Shown here piece after piece: positions 24,531-34,779 of a stretch of 64,000 nt of DNA. The notes beneath the pieces were generated by a model. The model searched no databases and was not told the DNA's origin. It was given only the letters and a program-made list of their open reading frames with translations. This DNA is from Weissella viridescens (GTDB taxonomy: Bacteria; Bacillota; Bacilli; Lactobacillales; Lactobacillaceae), in contig NZ_RHGY01000001.1 of the NCBI RefSeq assembly GCF_003862435.1, forward strand, positions 431,748 through 495,747, written 5' to 3'. Position numbers and translations under genes: made by a program. The stretch's first letter is position 1; each line of letters starts with the position of its first letter.

Positions 24531-24591
24531 ACGGATTGGGCGGAAAACGTGTATAATGGGAATATATATTAAGATGCAATGGAGTCCAATG

Positions 24592-25446
24592 ATGAGCAGA
24601 AATGAAACAAATGCGAATTTAATCGCGTCAACATTAACCAATAGTTTGGGAACTACGGTAATTGGGCATGTCAATGAACCAGGTATCATGATTCAAGTGA
24701 CGCTACCGACTAGCAAAGTTGAAAACATCAGTGCAGATGCCAATGGTGATTTCATTCTTAAAGTTAAAGATGCTAATGATGGTGATGACATTTTAGTGCA
24801 AGCGCTTGATGCTGAAACGAATGTTGTCATTGCTGAAGTGATGGTCGCCGTTGATACGCCTGCACCAGTTGTGACTGGGGTCATCGCGACACGAGATGGA
24901 CAACGCACACTCGAAGGCCGGGTGAATCAGCCTAATACAACTGTGAAAATGCAATTGATGGGTGAAGATGTTGAAGTGGTCGTTGATGATAATCAGGAAT
25001 TTGAAATGCCACTCCCTGCTGAGGTGTTGTCAGAGCAAATTCAATTAAGCTGTTACAATGAACTGACACATAAAGGTAGTCAGAGTACGGTGAGCTTGGG
25101 GGTTACTTCTAAGACTCAACCAGTACCAATTTTGACAGATGCTATGATTGATGAATATCGTGCCAATCAACAACAAACGGTAACAGCGGTTAAATCACAG
25201 GTTGCTGAGGATGATGCCGATGACGTTGCTGAAATGGATGAATTTACACCGATTGTACGTGAGACAGGTGATATTGACTTTGAAGATTTAGATGATACAG
25301 GAAGTGCAACGGATGCCCCACTAATCGATCAATCCTTTATGGATCAGGTTGATCAAAGTGCGGATGAACCACTGGCATCACGGACAAATCAACCTGCAAA
25401 ACGGGGTATATTTGGACGATTATTTGGGAAATTATTTGGTCACTAA
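24592..25446 (+). CDS. Protein with two Ig-like modules, acidic linker and amphipathic tail, unknown function
   Basis: The 284-residue protein starts behind GGAG (24581-24584); a TATAAT at 24552-24557 is the likely -10. Residues about 18-90 and 95-165 each resemble bacterial Ig-like repeats of the kind usually found in surface proteins: VIGHVNEPGIMIQVTLP...DANGDFILKV in the first and LEGRVNQPNTTVKMQLM...DNQEFEMPL in the second. There is no signal peptide or membrane segment. Residues 190-260 are strongly acidic. The end, KRGIFGRLFGKLFGH, is a basic amphipathic helix that could touch membrane or nucleic acid. I do not recognise the whole protein. Confidence 0.6.
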   Translation: MSRNETNANLIASTLTNSLGTTVIGHVNEPGIMIQVTLPTSKVENISADANGDFILKVKDANDGDDILVQALDAETNVVIAEVMVAVDTPAPVVTGVIATRDGQRTLEGRVNQPNTTVKMQLMGEDVEVVVDDNQEFEMPLPAEVLSEQIQLSCYNELTHKGSQSTVSLGVTSKTQPVPILTDAMIDEYRANQQQTVTAVKSQVAEDDADDVAEMDEFTPIVRETGDIDFEDLDDTGSATDAPLIDQSFMDQVDQSADEPLASRTNQPAKRGIFGRLFGKLFGH

Positions 25447-25529
25447 TATGAATATAATGGCAATTTTTAACAAGTTCTTGCTAAAAATTGTTTTTTTTAT
25501 GATTTGAAGGAAAGCGTAGGATTTTTGAA

Positions 25530-26147
25530 ATGTCAGCATTACTAAGTGGTATGCTTTTGGGGTTTGCGTTTATTGCGCCCATTGGTATGCAGAATTTATA
25601 TGTATTTAATAACGCAGTCAACAACACTTTACAACGCGCAATGTTATACGTGCTTTTTGTTTGGCTAGCCGACTCATCATTTTCATTGGTGGCGTACTTT
25701 GGAATGGGTGCGATTATCAATTCCAATGACTTATTGAAATTGATTGTGATGATTTTAGGTGGAGCATTAGTGATTTACATTGGATGGACGATTTTACGTT
25801 CGGCTAATCAAGTCGACTTGGATGCAAGTGGTAATAAATTATCAATGGGTAAAGCCTTTGCTACAGCGTTCATTGTAACGTGGGCAAACCCACAAGCCTT
25901 GGTTGATGGTAGTTTAATGTTGGGAGCAACCCGAGCTAAGTTACCTGACGCAGATGTTTGGCCCTTTATCATTGGGGTTTTGATTGCGACAGCCCTTTGG
26001 TTCACCATTGTGACGGTTGTTGTTAATCGCTTAAAGAGTCGTTTATCAAAGCGTGCCTTTGTGATCGTGAATGTTGTTTCTGGGTTGATTATGCTTGGTT
26101 ACGGACTTTACTTCCTTTACGGCGCTGTACAAATGATTATGGGTTAA
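25530..26147 (+). CDS. LysE/ArgO family amino acid exporter
   Basis: The 205-residue membrane protein has about six hydrophobic segments and the family signature AFIAPIGMQNLYVFNNA near the N-terminus, plus TWANPQALVDGS in the middle, both typical of the LysE/ArgO exporters that pump lysine or arginine out of the cell. The substrate here is not proven. It stands alone between the Ig-like protein and the valS leader. TAGGA lies about 10 bp before the ATG. Confidence 0.88.
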   Translation: MSALLSGMLLGFAFIAPIGMQNLYVFNNAVNNTLQRAMLYVLFVWLADSSFSLVAYFGMGAIINSNDLLKLIVMILGGALVIYIGWTILRSANQVDLDASGNKLSMGKAFATAFIVTWANPQALVDGSLMLGATRAKLPDADVWPFIIGVLIATALWFTIVTVVVNRLKSRLSKRAFVIVNVVSGLIMLGYGLYFLYGAVQMIMG

Positions 26148-26150
26148 GGC

Positions 26151-26179
26151 TTGCTTTCAATTCGTAAAACCAGTAAAAT
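26151..26179 (+). promoter_or_regulatory. Promoter of the valS T-box leader
   Basis: TTGCTT (26151-26156) and TAAAAT (26174-26179) are 17 bp apart, just after the LysE-type gene. Confidence 0.6.
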
Positions 26180-26185
26180 AAGCAA

Positions 26186-26424
26186 AAGAGCAATGCACTA
26201 GAGAGTAAGATACAGGTCGTTATAAAGCGAGTGTGAGATGGTGAAAGCACACAAACGGTATTTATCTGAAGGTAACTATGTGGGCTTTGAGGCTGAAATA
26301 CAGTAGGTTTCAACGTGAAAAACGCGTTAAGTTTATAATGAGATAGGGGCAACCCTAAATCAGGTGGTACCGCGAATGCAACTCGTCCTGATCACATCGT
26401 TATGATGTGGTTGGGGCTTTTTTA
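26186..26424 (+). promoter_or_regulatory. T-box riboswitch controlling valS
   Basis: The leader carries the T-box sequence CAGGTGGTACCGCG (26361-26374), an upstream stem I region with AGAGAGTA, and a strong terminator in which GTCCTGATCACATC pairs with GATGTGGTTGGGGC (26385-26417) before a T run. Uncharged tRNA should stabilise the antiterminator. A GTA in the CTGAAGGTAACTATG segment is a possible valine specifier codon, unproven. This accounts for the 313-bp gap before valS. Confidence 0.9.
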
Positions 26425-26460
26425 TTGCTTAAAAATAAAATGTACAAAAAGGAGTATATG

Positions 26461-29136
26461 ATGCGAGATATTGATATGCCGGGTAAATACGACTCAGATG
26501 CAGTCGAAGCTGGTCGTTACGATAAGTGGCGTGAAGAAGGCCGGTTTGAACCTTCTGGAAATGAAAAGGCGCGTCCTTATTCAATCGTGATTCCACCTCC
26601 CAATGTCACTGGTAAGCTACACTTGGGACACTCTTGGGACGTGACTTTGCAAGATATTTTGATTCGTCAAAAGCGCATGCAAGGTTATGACACCGTTTGG
26701 GTGCCAGGAATGGACCACGCTGGAATTGCTACGCAAGCCAAGGTTGAACAACGCTTGGCGGAAGAAGGGATTTCTAAGTACGACTTGGGTCGTGAAAAGT
26801 TCGTGGAACAAGTTTGGGACTGGAAAAATGAATATGCTGAAACCATCCATGAACAATGGAAGAAGATGGGGATTTCAGTTGATTACAGCCGCGAACGCTT
26901 TACATTAGATGATGGTCTATCTGAAGCTGTGCGTAAAGTGTTCGTTGACCTTTATAATAAGGACTTGATTTATCGTGGTGAATACATCATCAATTGGGAT
27001 CCTAAGGCCCGAACGGCTTTGTCTGATATTGAAGTGATTCATGAAGACGACGAAGGTGCATTCTATCACGTCAAGTATCCATTCGTGGATAAAAATGATC
27101 GTTTTGATGGTAAGGATTACATTGAAATCGCGACAACACGTCCGGAAACTATGTTTGGGGACGTTGCAGTTGCCGTACACCCAAGTGATGAACGTTATAA
27201 GGAATTAGTTGGTAAGAAGGTACGCGTGCCACTTGTGGATCGCGAAATTCCAATTATCGCTGATGAATACGTTGATCCTGAATTTGGTTCTGGAATGGTG
27301 AAAATTACACCAGCCCATGATCCTAATGACTTTGCTGTTGGTAATCGTCACAATTTGGAACGCATCAACACAATGAATGAAGATGCTTCGATGAACGAAA
27401 ATGCTGGAAAGTATAACGGTATGGATCGCTTTGAAGCCCGTGAAGCCATGGTTAATGACCTCCGTGCTGGTGACTACATGCTAAAGATTGAACCAATCGT
27501 GCACGCGGTTGGTCACTCTGAACGTACAGGTGTACAAGTTGAATCACGTCTTTCAACGCAATGGTTCGTAAAGATGGAGCCTTTGGCTAAGCAAGCCTTA
27601 GCTATGCAAGATGACCCAGAAGACAAGGTTACTTTCAATCCATCACGTTTTGAAGGAACCTATGAACGTTGGATGGAAAACATTCACGATTGGGTCATTT
27701 CACGTCAATTGTGGTGGGGACACCAAATTCCGGCTTGGTACAATAAGCAAACTGGTGAAATCTATGTTGGCATGGAAGCGCCTGAAGATGCTGAAAATTG
27801 GGAGCAAGATACTGATGTCTTAGATACTTGGTTTTCATCTGCTTTGTGGCCATTTTCAACGATGGGTTGGCCTGATACAAATGCACATGACTACAAGCGT
27901 TATTTCCCAACTGATACACTTGTAACGGGATATGACATTATTCCATTCTGGGTATCACGCATGATTTTCCAATCAAAGGAATTCACGGGTAAGCGTCCAT
28001 TCAAGAACGTTTTGATTCACGGTTTGATTCGTGATGAAGAAGGTCGCAAGATGTCAAAGTCATTGGGTAACGGAATTGATCCAATGGATGTGATTGACAA
28101 GTATGGTGTAGATGCTTTGCGTTGGTTCTTGGCAACTGGTTCAACGCCTGGTCAAGATATGCGTTTCTCATACACAAAGATGGATGCTGCCTGGAACTTC
28201 ATTAACAAAATTTGGAATGCATCTCGTTATGTCATTATGAATTTAGATGAAGATACCAAGCCAGCATTGCCTGATGACTTATCAACGTTGTCATTAGCTG
28301 ATCGTTGGATCTTGTCTCGTTTGAACAAGACTGTTGATTCAGTGCTCAAGAACTTTGACAAGTTTGAATTCGGTGAAGCTGGTCGTGCGCTCTACAACTT
28401 CATCTGGGATGATTTTGCTGACTGGTATATTGAAATGACCAAGGAAACCTTGAACGGTTCTGATGAAGCAGCTAAGCAAACGGTTCAATCCGTTTTGGCA
28501 TATGTTTTGGATCAAGTACTGCGCTTGCTACACCCAATCATGCCATTCGTAACGGAAGAAATTTACTTAGATATGCCAGTTCATGAATTTGACACGATTA
28601 TGGTCGCTGATTTCCCTGAAGTACATGCTGATTTGAATGATGCACAAGCAGAAACGGATTTCCAAAGCTTGGTTGATTTGATTACCGCTGTGCGTGCAAT
28701 CCGAACGGAAGCAAATGCACCAATGTCAACGGCGGTCGATGTGTTGATTAAGACGGATGATGCTAATCTACAACGTATTTTCCAAGAAAATGCGGATTAC
28801 ATTAACCGTTTCGTTAAGCCAAAGGATCTAACCATTGGGGCCGATGTTGATGCACCAACTTTGGCGATGACTAAGGCAATTTCTGGGGCGCAAGTCTTTG
28901 TACCTTTGGAAGAATTAATCAATATCGATGATGAAATTGCTCGTCTAAAAGACGATGCAAAGAAGTACGCTGGTGAAGTTAAGCGTAGTTCAGGTAAGTT
29001 ATCAAACGATAAGTTTGTCAACTCAGCGCCTGAGAACGTGGTTAATGCGGAACGTGAAAAGCTTGCTGACTGGGAAGATAAGTTAGCTTCAACAAATGCA
29101 CGTTTGGCCGAACTCGAAGCTGCTAAAAATGCTTAA
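26461..29136 (+). CDS. valS: Valyl-tRNA synthetase
   Basis: ValRS charges tRNA-Val. The 891-residue protein has the class I motifs [16 protein letters not shown] (HIGH-like) and KMSKSLGNG (KMSKS), the editing domain with [17 protein letters not shown], and a C-terminal coiled coil ([16 protein letters not shown]) typical of ValRS. AAAAGGAG is best spaced for the ATG at 26461; the in-frame ATG upstream lies in the terminator of the leader. Codon use is strongly biased, as for a highly expressed gene. It is controlled by the T-box upstream. Confidence 0.97.
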   Translation: MRDIDMPGKYDSDAVEAGRYDKWREEGRFEPSGNEKARPYSIVIPPPNVTGKLHLGHSWDVTLQDILIRQKRMQGYDTVWVPGMDHAGIATQAKVEQRLAEEGISKYDLGREKFVEQVWDWKNEYAETIHEQWKKMGISVDYSRERFTLDDGLSEAVRKVFVDLYNKDLIYRGEYIINWDPKARTALSDIEVIHEDDEGAFYHVKYPFVDKNDRFDGKDYIEIATTRPETMFGDVAVAVHPSDERYKELVGKKVRVPLVDREIPIIADEYVDPEFGSGMVKITPAHDPNDFAVGNRHNLERINTMNEDASMNENAGKYNGMDRFEAREAMVNDLRAGDYMLKIEPIVHAVGHSERTGVQVESRLSTQWFVKMEPLAKQALAMQDDPEDKVTFNPSRFEGTYERWMENIHDWVISRQLWWGHQIPAWYNKQTGEIYVGMEAPEDAENWEQDTDVLDTWFSSALWPFSTMGWPDTNAHDYKRYFPTDTLVTGYDIIPFWVSRMIFQSKEFTGKRPFKNVLIHGLIRDEEGRKMSKSLGNGIDPMDVIDKYGVDALRWFLATGSTPGQDMRFSYTKMDAAWNFINKIWNASRYVIMNLDEDTKPALPDDLSTLSLADRWILSRLNKTVDSVLKNFDKFEFGEAGRALYNFIWDDFADWYIEMTKETLNGSDEAAKQTVQSVLAYVLDQVLRLLHPIMPFVTEEIYLDMPVHEFDTIMVADFPEVHADLNDAQAETDFQSLVDLITAVRAIRTEANAPMSTAVDVLIKTDDANLQRIFQENADYINRFVKPKDLTIGADVDAPTLAMTKAISGAQVFVPLEELINIDDEIARLKDDAKKYAGEVKRSSGKLSNDKFVNSAPENVVNAEREKLADWEDKLASTNARLAELEAAKNA

Positions 29137-29140
29137 ACTT

Positions 29141-29176
29141 AAAAACTAATTGGACTTCGGTCTGATTAGTTTTTTT
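29141..29176 (+). terminator. Intrinsic terminator after valS
   Basis: A 15-bp stem, AAAAACTAATTGGAC with GTCTGATTAGTTTTT, is closed by a C(TTCG)G tetraloop and followed by Ts. Confidence 0.92.
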
Positions 29177-29256
29177 GTCGTGGTGGGAGTGTAGGCGCAA
29201 GGGCGTTTTCATGGTACGATAAGAGTAATTAAAATGGTTAGGATGGGACATGGCAC

Positions 29257-30594
29257 ATGGTTAAAATTGAAAACGTAGATGATGCAATTGCATATATTCA
29301 TAGTCGCCATAAGTGGCAGAAGACGCCCTCATTTGAGCGGATTAATCGTTTACTTGCGGCATTGGACCATCCTGAAAAAGCGAACCGTTATATTCACGTT
29401 ACGGGAACAAATGGTAAAGGATCAACGAGCAAAATGATTACACAAATCTTGCGAACAGCTGGGTTGCAAGTGGGGATGTTTTCATCACCGTTTATTGAAC
29501 GTTTTAACGAACGCATCCAAGATAACGATGGCTTGATTAGTGATGCAGCGCTCACGGCGGCGGTTCAAAAAGTTGCGCCAATTACAGAACAACTTGATCA
29601 AGCATTACCAGGTGGGCCAACTGAATTTGAAACATTGACGGCAGTGATGTTTGTCTATTTTGCGCAACATCCCATGGATGTCGTGGTCTTAGAAGTTGGT
29701 GTTGGGGGTATGTGGGACACAACGGAGGTTATTCCGGATAAACTGGCAGCAGTTATTACCAACGTTGGTTTAGATCACATGAAGGTCTTGGGAAATACCC
29801 TTGGTGAAATTGCTGAACAAAAGGCTGGGATTATTGCACCCCATCGTCCAGTTATTCTTGGGCCCTTAGTGGATAGCGCTCGCGGGGTTATTGAAGCAAA
29901 AGCGCATGCTTTAGGGGCACCGATTCTTGCTTATGGTGATGCATTCACAACCGTGTCGGAAACGGGTAAACAACAGTTTGGTGAAACCTTTGATTTTATC
30001 GAGGCACGTTCAATGAAACATCTTGAATTAGCGCTAACAGGTGATTATCAACAAGTGAATGCCAGCTTGGCGATTGAAACAGTTTTGACGGTTGCGCCTG
30101 ATTTAGGGATTAAAGTTCCAGATAGCGTGATTCGAACAGCACTCAAGCAAGTGACGTGGCCGGCACGTTTTGAAAAGATTGCTGATCATCCGCTAACCAT
30201 CATCGATGGGGCACATAATCCGCAAGGAATTGCAGCATTAAAGCAAACCTTGGCTGAACGTTTTCCAACTGAGCCGATTAATTTAATCGTCGGTATTTTA
30301 GCGGATAAACGCTTCGATGAAATGTTGGGGATGCTAGCCGAGTTACCAAATGTAACCATTTATGTGGCGCACTTTGATGCGCCGCACCAACGTCAAGATA
30401 TTGATGCCAGTGCCATCGAGGTACCTGGAGCTACGATCAGCTATGTAACGGATTGGTATGCGTTATATCAGCAACTGGCGCCAATTGGAGCACCGATTAT
30501 CTTTACGGGATCTTTGTACTTTGTGTCAGAGGTTCGAGCAAAAATTAAGTCAAATGAATTAGGTGAAACAGATGATAATTTTACAAGCAAGTGA
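29257..30594 (+). CDS. folC: Folylpolyglutamate synthase / dihydrofolate synthase FolC
   Basis: FolC adds glutamate residues to folates, keeping them in the cell. The 445-residue protein has the Mur-ligase-type P-loop VTGTNGKGSTSKM, VLEVGVGGMWDTTEVI with a metal ligand, ITNVGLDHMKVLG, and the C-terminal IIDGAHNPQGIAALK block. The ATG at 29257 follows an AGGATGGG stretch. Its end overlaps the ABC-F gene by 23 bp, so the two are probably translated together. Confidence 0.94.
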   Translation: MVKIENVDDAIAYIHSRHKWQKTPSFERINRLLAALDHPEKANRYIHVTGTNGKGSTSKMITQILRTAGLQVGMFSSPFIERFNERIQDNDGLISDAALTAAVQKVAPITEQLDQALPGGPTEFETLTAVMFVYFAQHPMDVVVLEVGVGGMWDTTEVIPDKLAAVITNVGLDHMKVLGNTLGEIAEQKAGIIAPHRPVILGPLVDSARGVIEAKAHALGAPILAYGDAFTTVSETGKQQFGETFDFIEARSMKHLELALTGDYQQVNASLAIETVLTVAPDLGIKVPDSVIRTALKQVTWPARFEKIADHPLTIIDGAHNPQGIAALKQTLAERFPTEPINLIVGILADKRFDEMLGMLAELPNVTIYVAHFDAPHQRQDIDASAIEVPGATISYVTDWYALYQQLAPIGAPIIFTGSLYFVSEVRAKIKSNELGETDDNFTSK

Positions 30595-32515
30595 TGTGGC
30601 ACGCCGCTTTAGCGGTGTCACATTTTTTGAACATATTTCAATGCAAGTTGGTGACAAAGCCCGAATTGGTTTAGTTGGTCGCAATGGGGCTGGAAAATCA
30701 ACGCTATTGAAAATGCTGATTGGCGAAACGCAACCTGATGAAGGTGAAGTTTCGATGAAGAAGGGTATTAAGCTAGCTTATTTAGCACAGAATTCAGGAT
30801 TGGATTCTGATCTGTCTGTGTATAATGAAATGCTAACCGCTTTTGATGATGTGATTAAGCTAGAAGAGCGTATGCGTCAAATGGAAGCTGAAATGGCAGC
30901 AACGGATGACTATGAAAGTGATGCCTATCAAAAATTATTGGCTGAATATGATCAAGCCCAACATGATTTTGATCAAAAAAATGGCTATGCCTATGATGCA
31001 ACTATTCGTGGAGTCTTACATGGTTTTGGCTTTGATGAGTCTTTCTATGACCGTAAAGTGTCGACCTTGTCTGGTGGACAGCGTACGCGTTTGGCCATTG
31101 CAAAGCAATTGTTAGAAACACCTGATTTGTTGATTTTAGATGAGCCAACTAATCATTTGGACATGGAGACATTAGCCTGGTTGGAACAGTATTTGCAAAA
31201 TTATCGAGGTGCCTTGTTAATTGTTTCGCACGATCGATATTTCTTGGATCGCGTTGTAAACGAGATCTATGATATGCATTCAGGGGTCTTAGATCACTAT
31301 AAGGGAAATTACAGCCAATTTATGAAGGAAAAAGAGGCTAAGATTTTATCTGAAGAAAAGGCATATGAGAAACAACAAGGTGAGATTGCCAAACTGGAAG
31401 ATTTCGTAGCTCGAAACATTGTGCGTGCTTCAACCACTAAGCGTGCGCAGTCACGTCGTAAGCAATTGGACCGCATGCAAAAAATTGAACCCCCTAAGAA
31501 TGAATCGGGTGTAGCCCACATTACATTCGAAGCCAAGGAAGAATCAGGAAATGAAGTGCTGCGGGTCGATGATGTTAAATTAGGGTATGATCCAACAACT
31601 ATTTTAGCGGATCCAGTTAACATTGCTGTTGATAAACAACATGCAGTGGCCCTGGTCGGTCCTAATGGAGTTGGAAAATCAACGCTGATTAAGACAATTT
31701 TGGGAAAGTTACCGCTAATTAGTGGTGATATCAAGTTGGGCGCCAATGTCACCGTGGGATATTATGACCAAGAGCAACAAACCCTTGATCCAAACAAAAC
31801 GGTGTTGAATACAATCTGGGATGACCATCCATTAATGGCTGAAAAAGATGTGCGATCTATCTTAGGCTCGTTTATGTTTAGTGGGGAATCGGTTGATAAA
31901 AAAGTGTCAGCACTCTCGGGAGGCGAACGTGCGCGGTTGTTGTTAACCAAGTTATCAATGGAACAAGCCAACTTCTTAATTTTGGATGAGCCGACCAACC
32001 ATTTGGATATTGATTCACGAGAAGTGCTAGAAACGGCTTTGAATGAATATAATGGGACCATTTTCTTTGTTTCGCACGATCGTTACTTTATTAATGAAGT
32101 AGCTTCTGAAATCGTTGAACTCACACCAACGGGGACGAATTTCTTTGATGGTGATTATGATTATTACCTTGAAAAACGTGTTGACCCCGCAACTTTGGCT
32201 GAGGCGGAAGCTGAAGCCAAAACAGCGGCCGTTACACCGGAAACAACGCCTAAGTCGAAGGGCATGGATCATAAGGCGCATCAAAAAGAAATGCGTAAGT
32301 TACAACGAGCGCTTGATGATGTTGAAAGTCAAATGGCAGAACAAGAGGAAGCTAAAGCAGCGGTTAGTGAGCAGTTGAATGATCCGGAGATTGGAACGGA
32401 TATTCCAAAATTAACGGATTTATCAAATCAAGCACAAGCCATTGAAGATAAGTTAGCTGAATTAGAAGAACGCTGGACGGATCTATCATTCCAAATTGAA
32501 GAATTAGACGCCTAA
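30572..32515 (+). CDS. ABC-F family ATPase, YdiF-like
   Basis: This 647-residue protein holds two ATPase domains and no membrane segments, the ABC-F arrangement. The first has GRNGAGKST, LSGGQRTRLAIAKQL and LLILDEPTNHLDM; the second GPNGVGKST, LSGGERARLLLTKL and FLILDEPTNHLDI. The linker between them carries the basic residues expected to enter the ribosomal E-site region. A coiled-coil end (residues about 560-647) is present as in YdiF/Uup. Such proteins act on the ribosome; a resistance role is not implied. The start ATG is inside folC, after AGGTG. Confidence 0.9.
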   Translation: MIILQASDVARRFSGVTFFEHISMQVGDKARIGLVGRNGAGKSTLLKMLIGETQPDEGEVSMKKGIKLAYLAQNSGLDSDLSVYNEMLTAFDDVIKLEERMRQMEAEMAATDDYESDAYQKLLAEYDQAQHDFDQKNGYAYDATIRGVLHGFGFDESFYDRKVSTLSGGQRTRLAIAKQLLETPDLLILDEPTNHLDMETLAWLEQYLQNYRGALLIVSHDRYFLDRVVNEIYDMHSGVLDHYKGNYSQFMKEKEAKILSEEKAYEKQQGEIAKLEDFVARNIVRASTTKRAQSRRKQLDRMQKIEPPKNESGVAHITFEAKEESGNEVLRVDDVKLGYDPTTILADPVNIAVDKQHAVALVGPNGVGKSTLIKTILGKLPLISGDIKLGANVTVGYYDQEQQTLDPNKTVLNTIWDDHPLMAEKDVRSILGSFMFSGESVDKKVSALSGGERARLLLTKLSMEQANFLILDEPTNHLDIDSREVLETALNEYNGTIFFVSHDRYFINEVASEIVELTPTGTNFFDGDYDYYLEKRVDPATLAEAEAEAKTAAVTPETTPKSKGMDHKAHQKEMRKLQRALDDVESQMAEQEEAKAAVSEQLNDPEIGTDIPKLTDLSNQAQAIEDKLAELEERWTDLSFQIEELDA

Positions 32516-32523
32516 AGGCAATG

Positions 32524-32558
32524 CTGGAAATTCATGAACGAATTTCCAGTTTTTTTTT
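32524..32558 (+). terminator. Intrinsic terminator after the ABC-F gene
   Basis: CTGGAAATTC and GAATTTCCAG form a perfect 10-bp stem followed by nine Ts. Confidence 0.92.
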
Positions 32559-32566
32559 GAATTCGG

Positions 32567-32594
32567 TTGCATTTTTAGGAGAGTGTGCTAATAT
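32567..32594 (+). promoter_or_regulatory. groESL promoter
   Basis: TTGCAT (32567-32572) and TAATAT (32589-32594) are 16 bp apart, with TGC before the -10 (extended -10). Confidence 0.7.
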
Positions 32595-32606
32595 AGATAG
32601 TGTTGA

Positions 32607-32633
32607 TTAGCACTTAAGCATAAAGAGTGCTAG
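32607..32633 (+). promoter_or_regulatory. CIRCE operator of groESL
   Basis: TTAGCACTT, nine bases and GAGTGCTAG match CIRCE closely. It begins about 12 bp after the -10, at or just past the transcription start, the classic position for HrcA repression. Confidence 0.92.
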
Positions 32634-32669
32634 AAAGAATATATAAATTTGTTTGGAGGTTATTAGATT

Positions 32670-32945
32670 ATGATTAAGCCTTTAGGAGATCGTGTCGTAT
32701 TGCAAGTTGAGGCAGAACCAGAACAAAGTGTTGGTGGTATCTACATTGCTTCTAATGCGCAAGAAAAGTCAGTCAAAGGAGTCGTTGTTGCTGTTTCAGA
32801 GCAATCAATCGGTGACTTAACTGCGCCCCAAGCGGTAAAAGTTGGTGATGAAGTGATTTTTGATAAGTATGCTGGATCAGAACTTTCAGTTGATGGGCAA
32901 GATTATCTCGTCCTTCATGAGAAGGACCTTGTTGCCATCGTTTAA
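32670..32945 (+). CDS. groES: Co-chaperonin GroES
   Basis: GroES is the heptameric lid of the GroEL folding chamber. The 91-residue protein starts [12 protein letters not shown], has the mobile loop [11 protein letters not shown] and ends with [12 protein letters not shown], all standard. GGAGG precedes the ATG. It is first in the groES-groEL operon, under CIRCE control. Confidence 0.97.
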   Translation: MIKPLGDRVVLQVEAEPEQSVGGIYIASNAQEKSVKGVVVAVSEQSIGDLTAPQAVKVGDEVIFDKYAGSELSVDGQDYLVLHEKDLVAIV

Positions 32946-32999
32946 GAGATGCAATGAATAAATAAAAATACAAAGATTAGAATTAGTAGAGGTGAATAA

Positions 33000-34625
<1,626 letters not shown>

Positions 34626-34650
34626 TTTAAATGCCCAAGTGCATTTCAAT

Positions 34651-34684
34651 AAAACGTTACGTAATTTTGCGTAGCGTTTTTTTT
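34651..34684 (+). terminator. Intrinsic terminator of groESL
   Basis: AAAACG-TACG and CGTA-CGTTTT pair with a one-base mismatch, followed by T residues. Confidence 0.85.
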
Positions 34685-34707
34685 ATTGAAAAATAAAAAA
34701 CCAAGCA

Positions 34708-34736
34708 TAGACAAGCGAGTTCGATAGCACTACAAT
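34708..34736 (+). promoter_or_regulatory. Promoter of the KimA-like transporter gene
   Basis: TAGACA (34708-34713) and TACAAT (34731-34736) are exactly 17 bp apart. The leader after it is about 40 nt, too short for a c-di-AMP riboswitch. Confidence 0.6.
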
Positions 34737-34779
34737 AGCCAGTGTTAAGAAAATAAAGGATAGGGATAGGAAAGAGAAT

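Noticed and set aside
30572..32515. Calling the ABC-F gene an antibiotic resistance factor.
   Set aside because: It looks like a housekeeping YdiF/Uup-type protein, overlaps folC in a stable core context and lacks features that point to a resistance subgroup.
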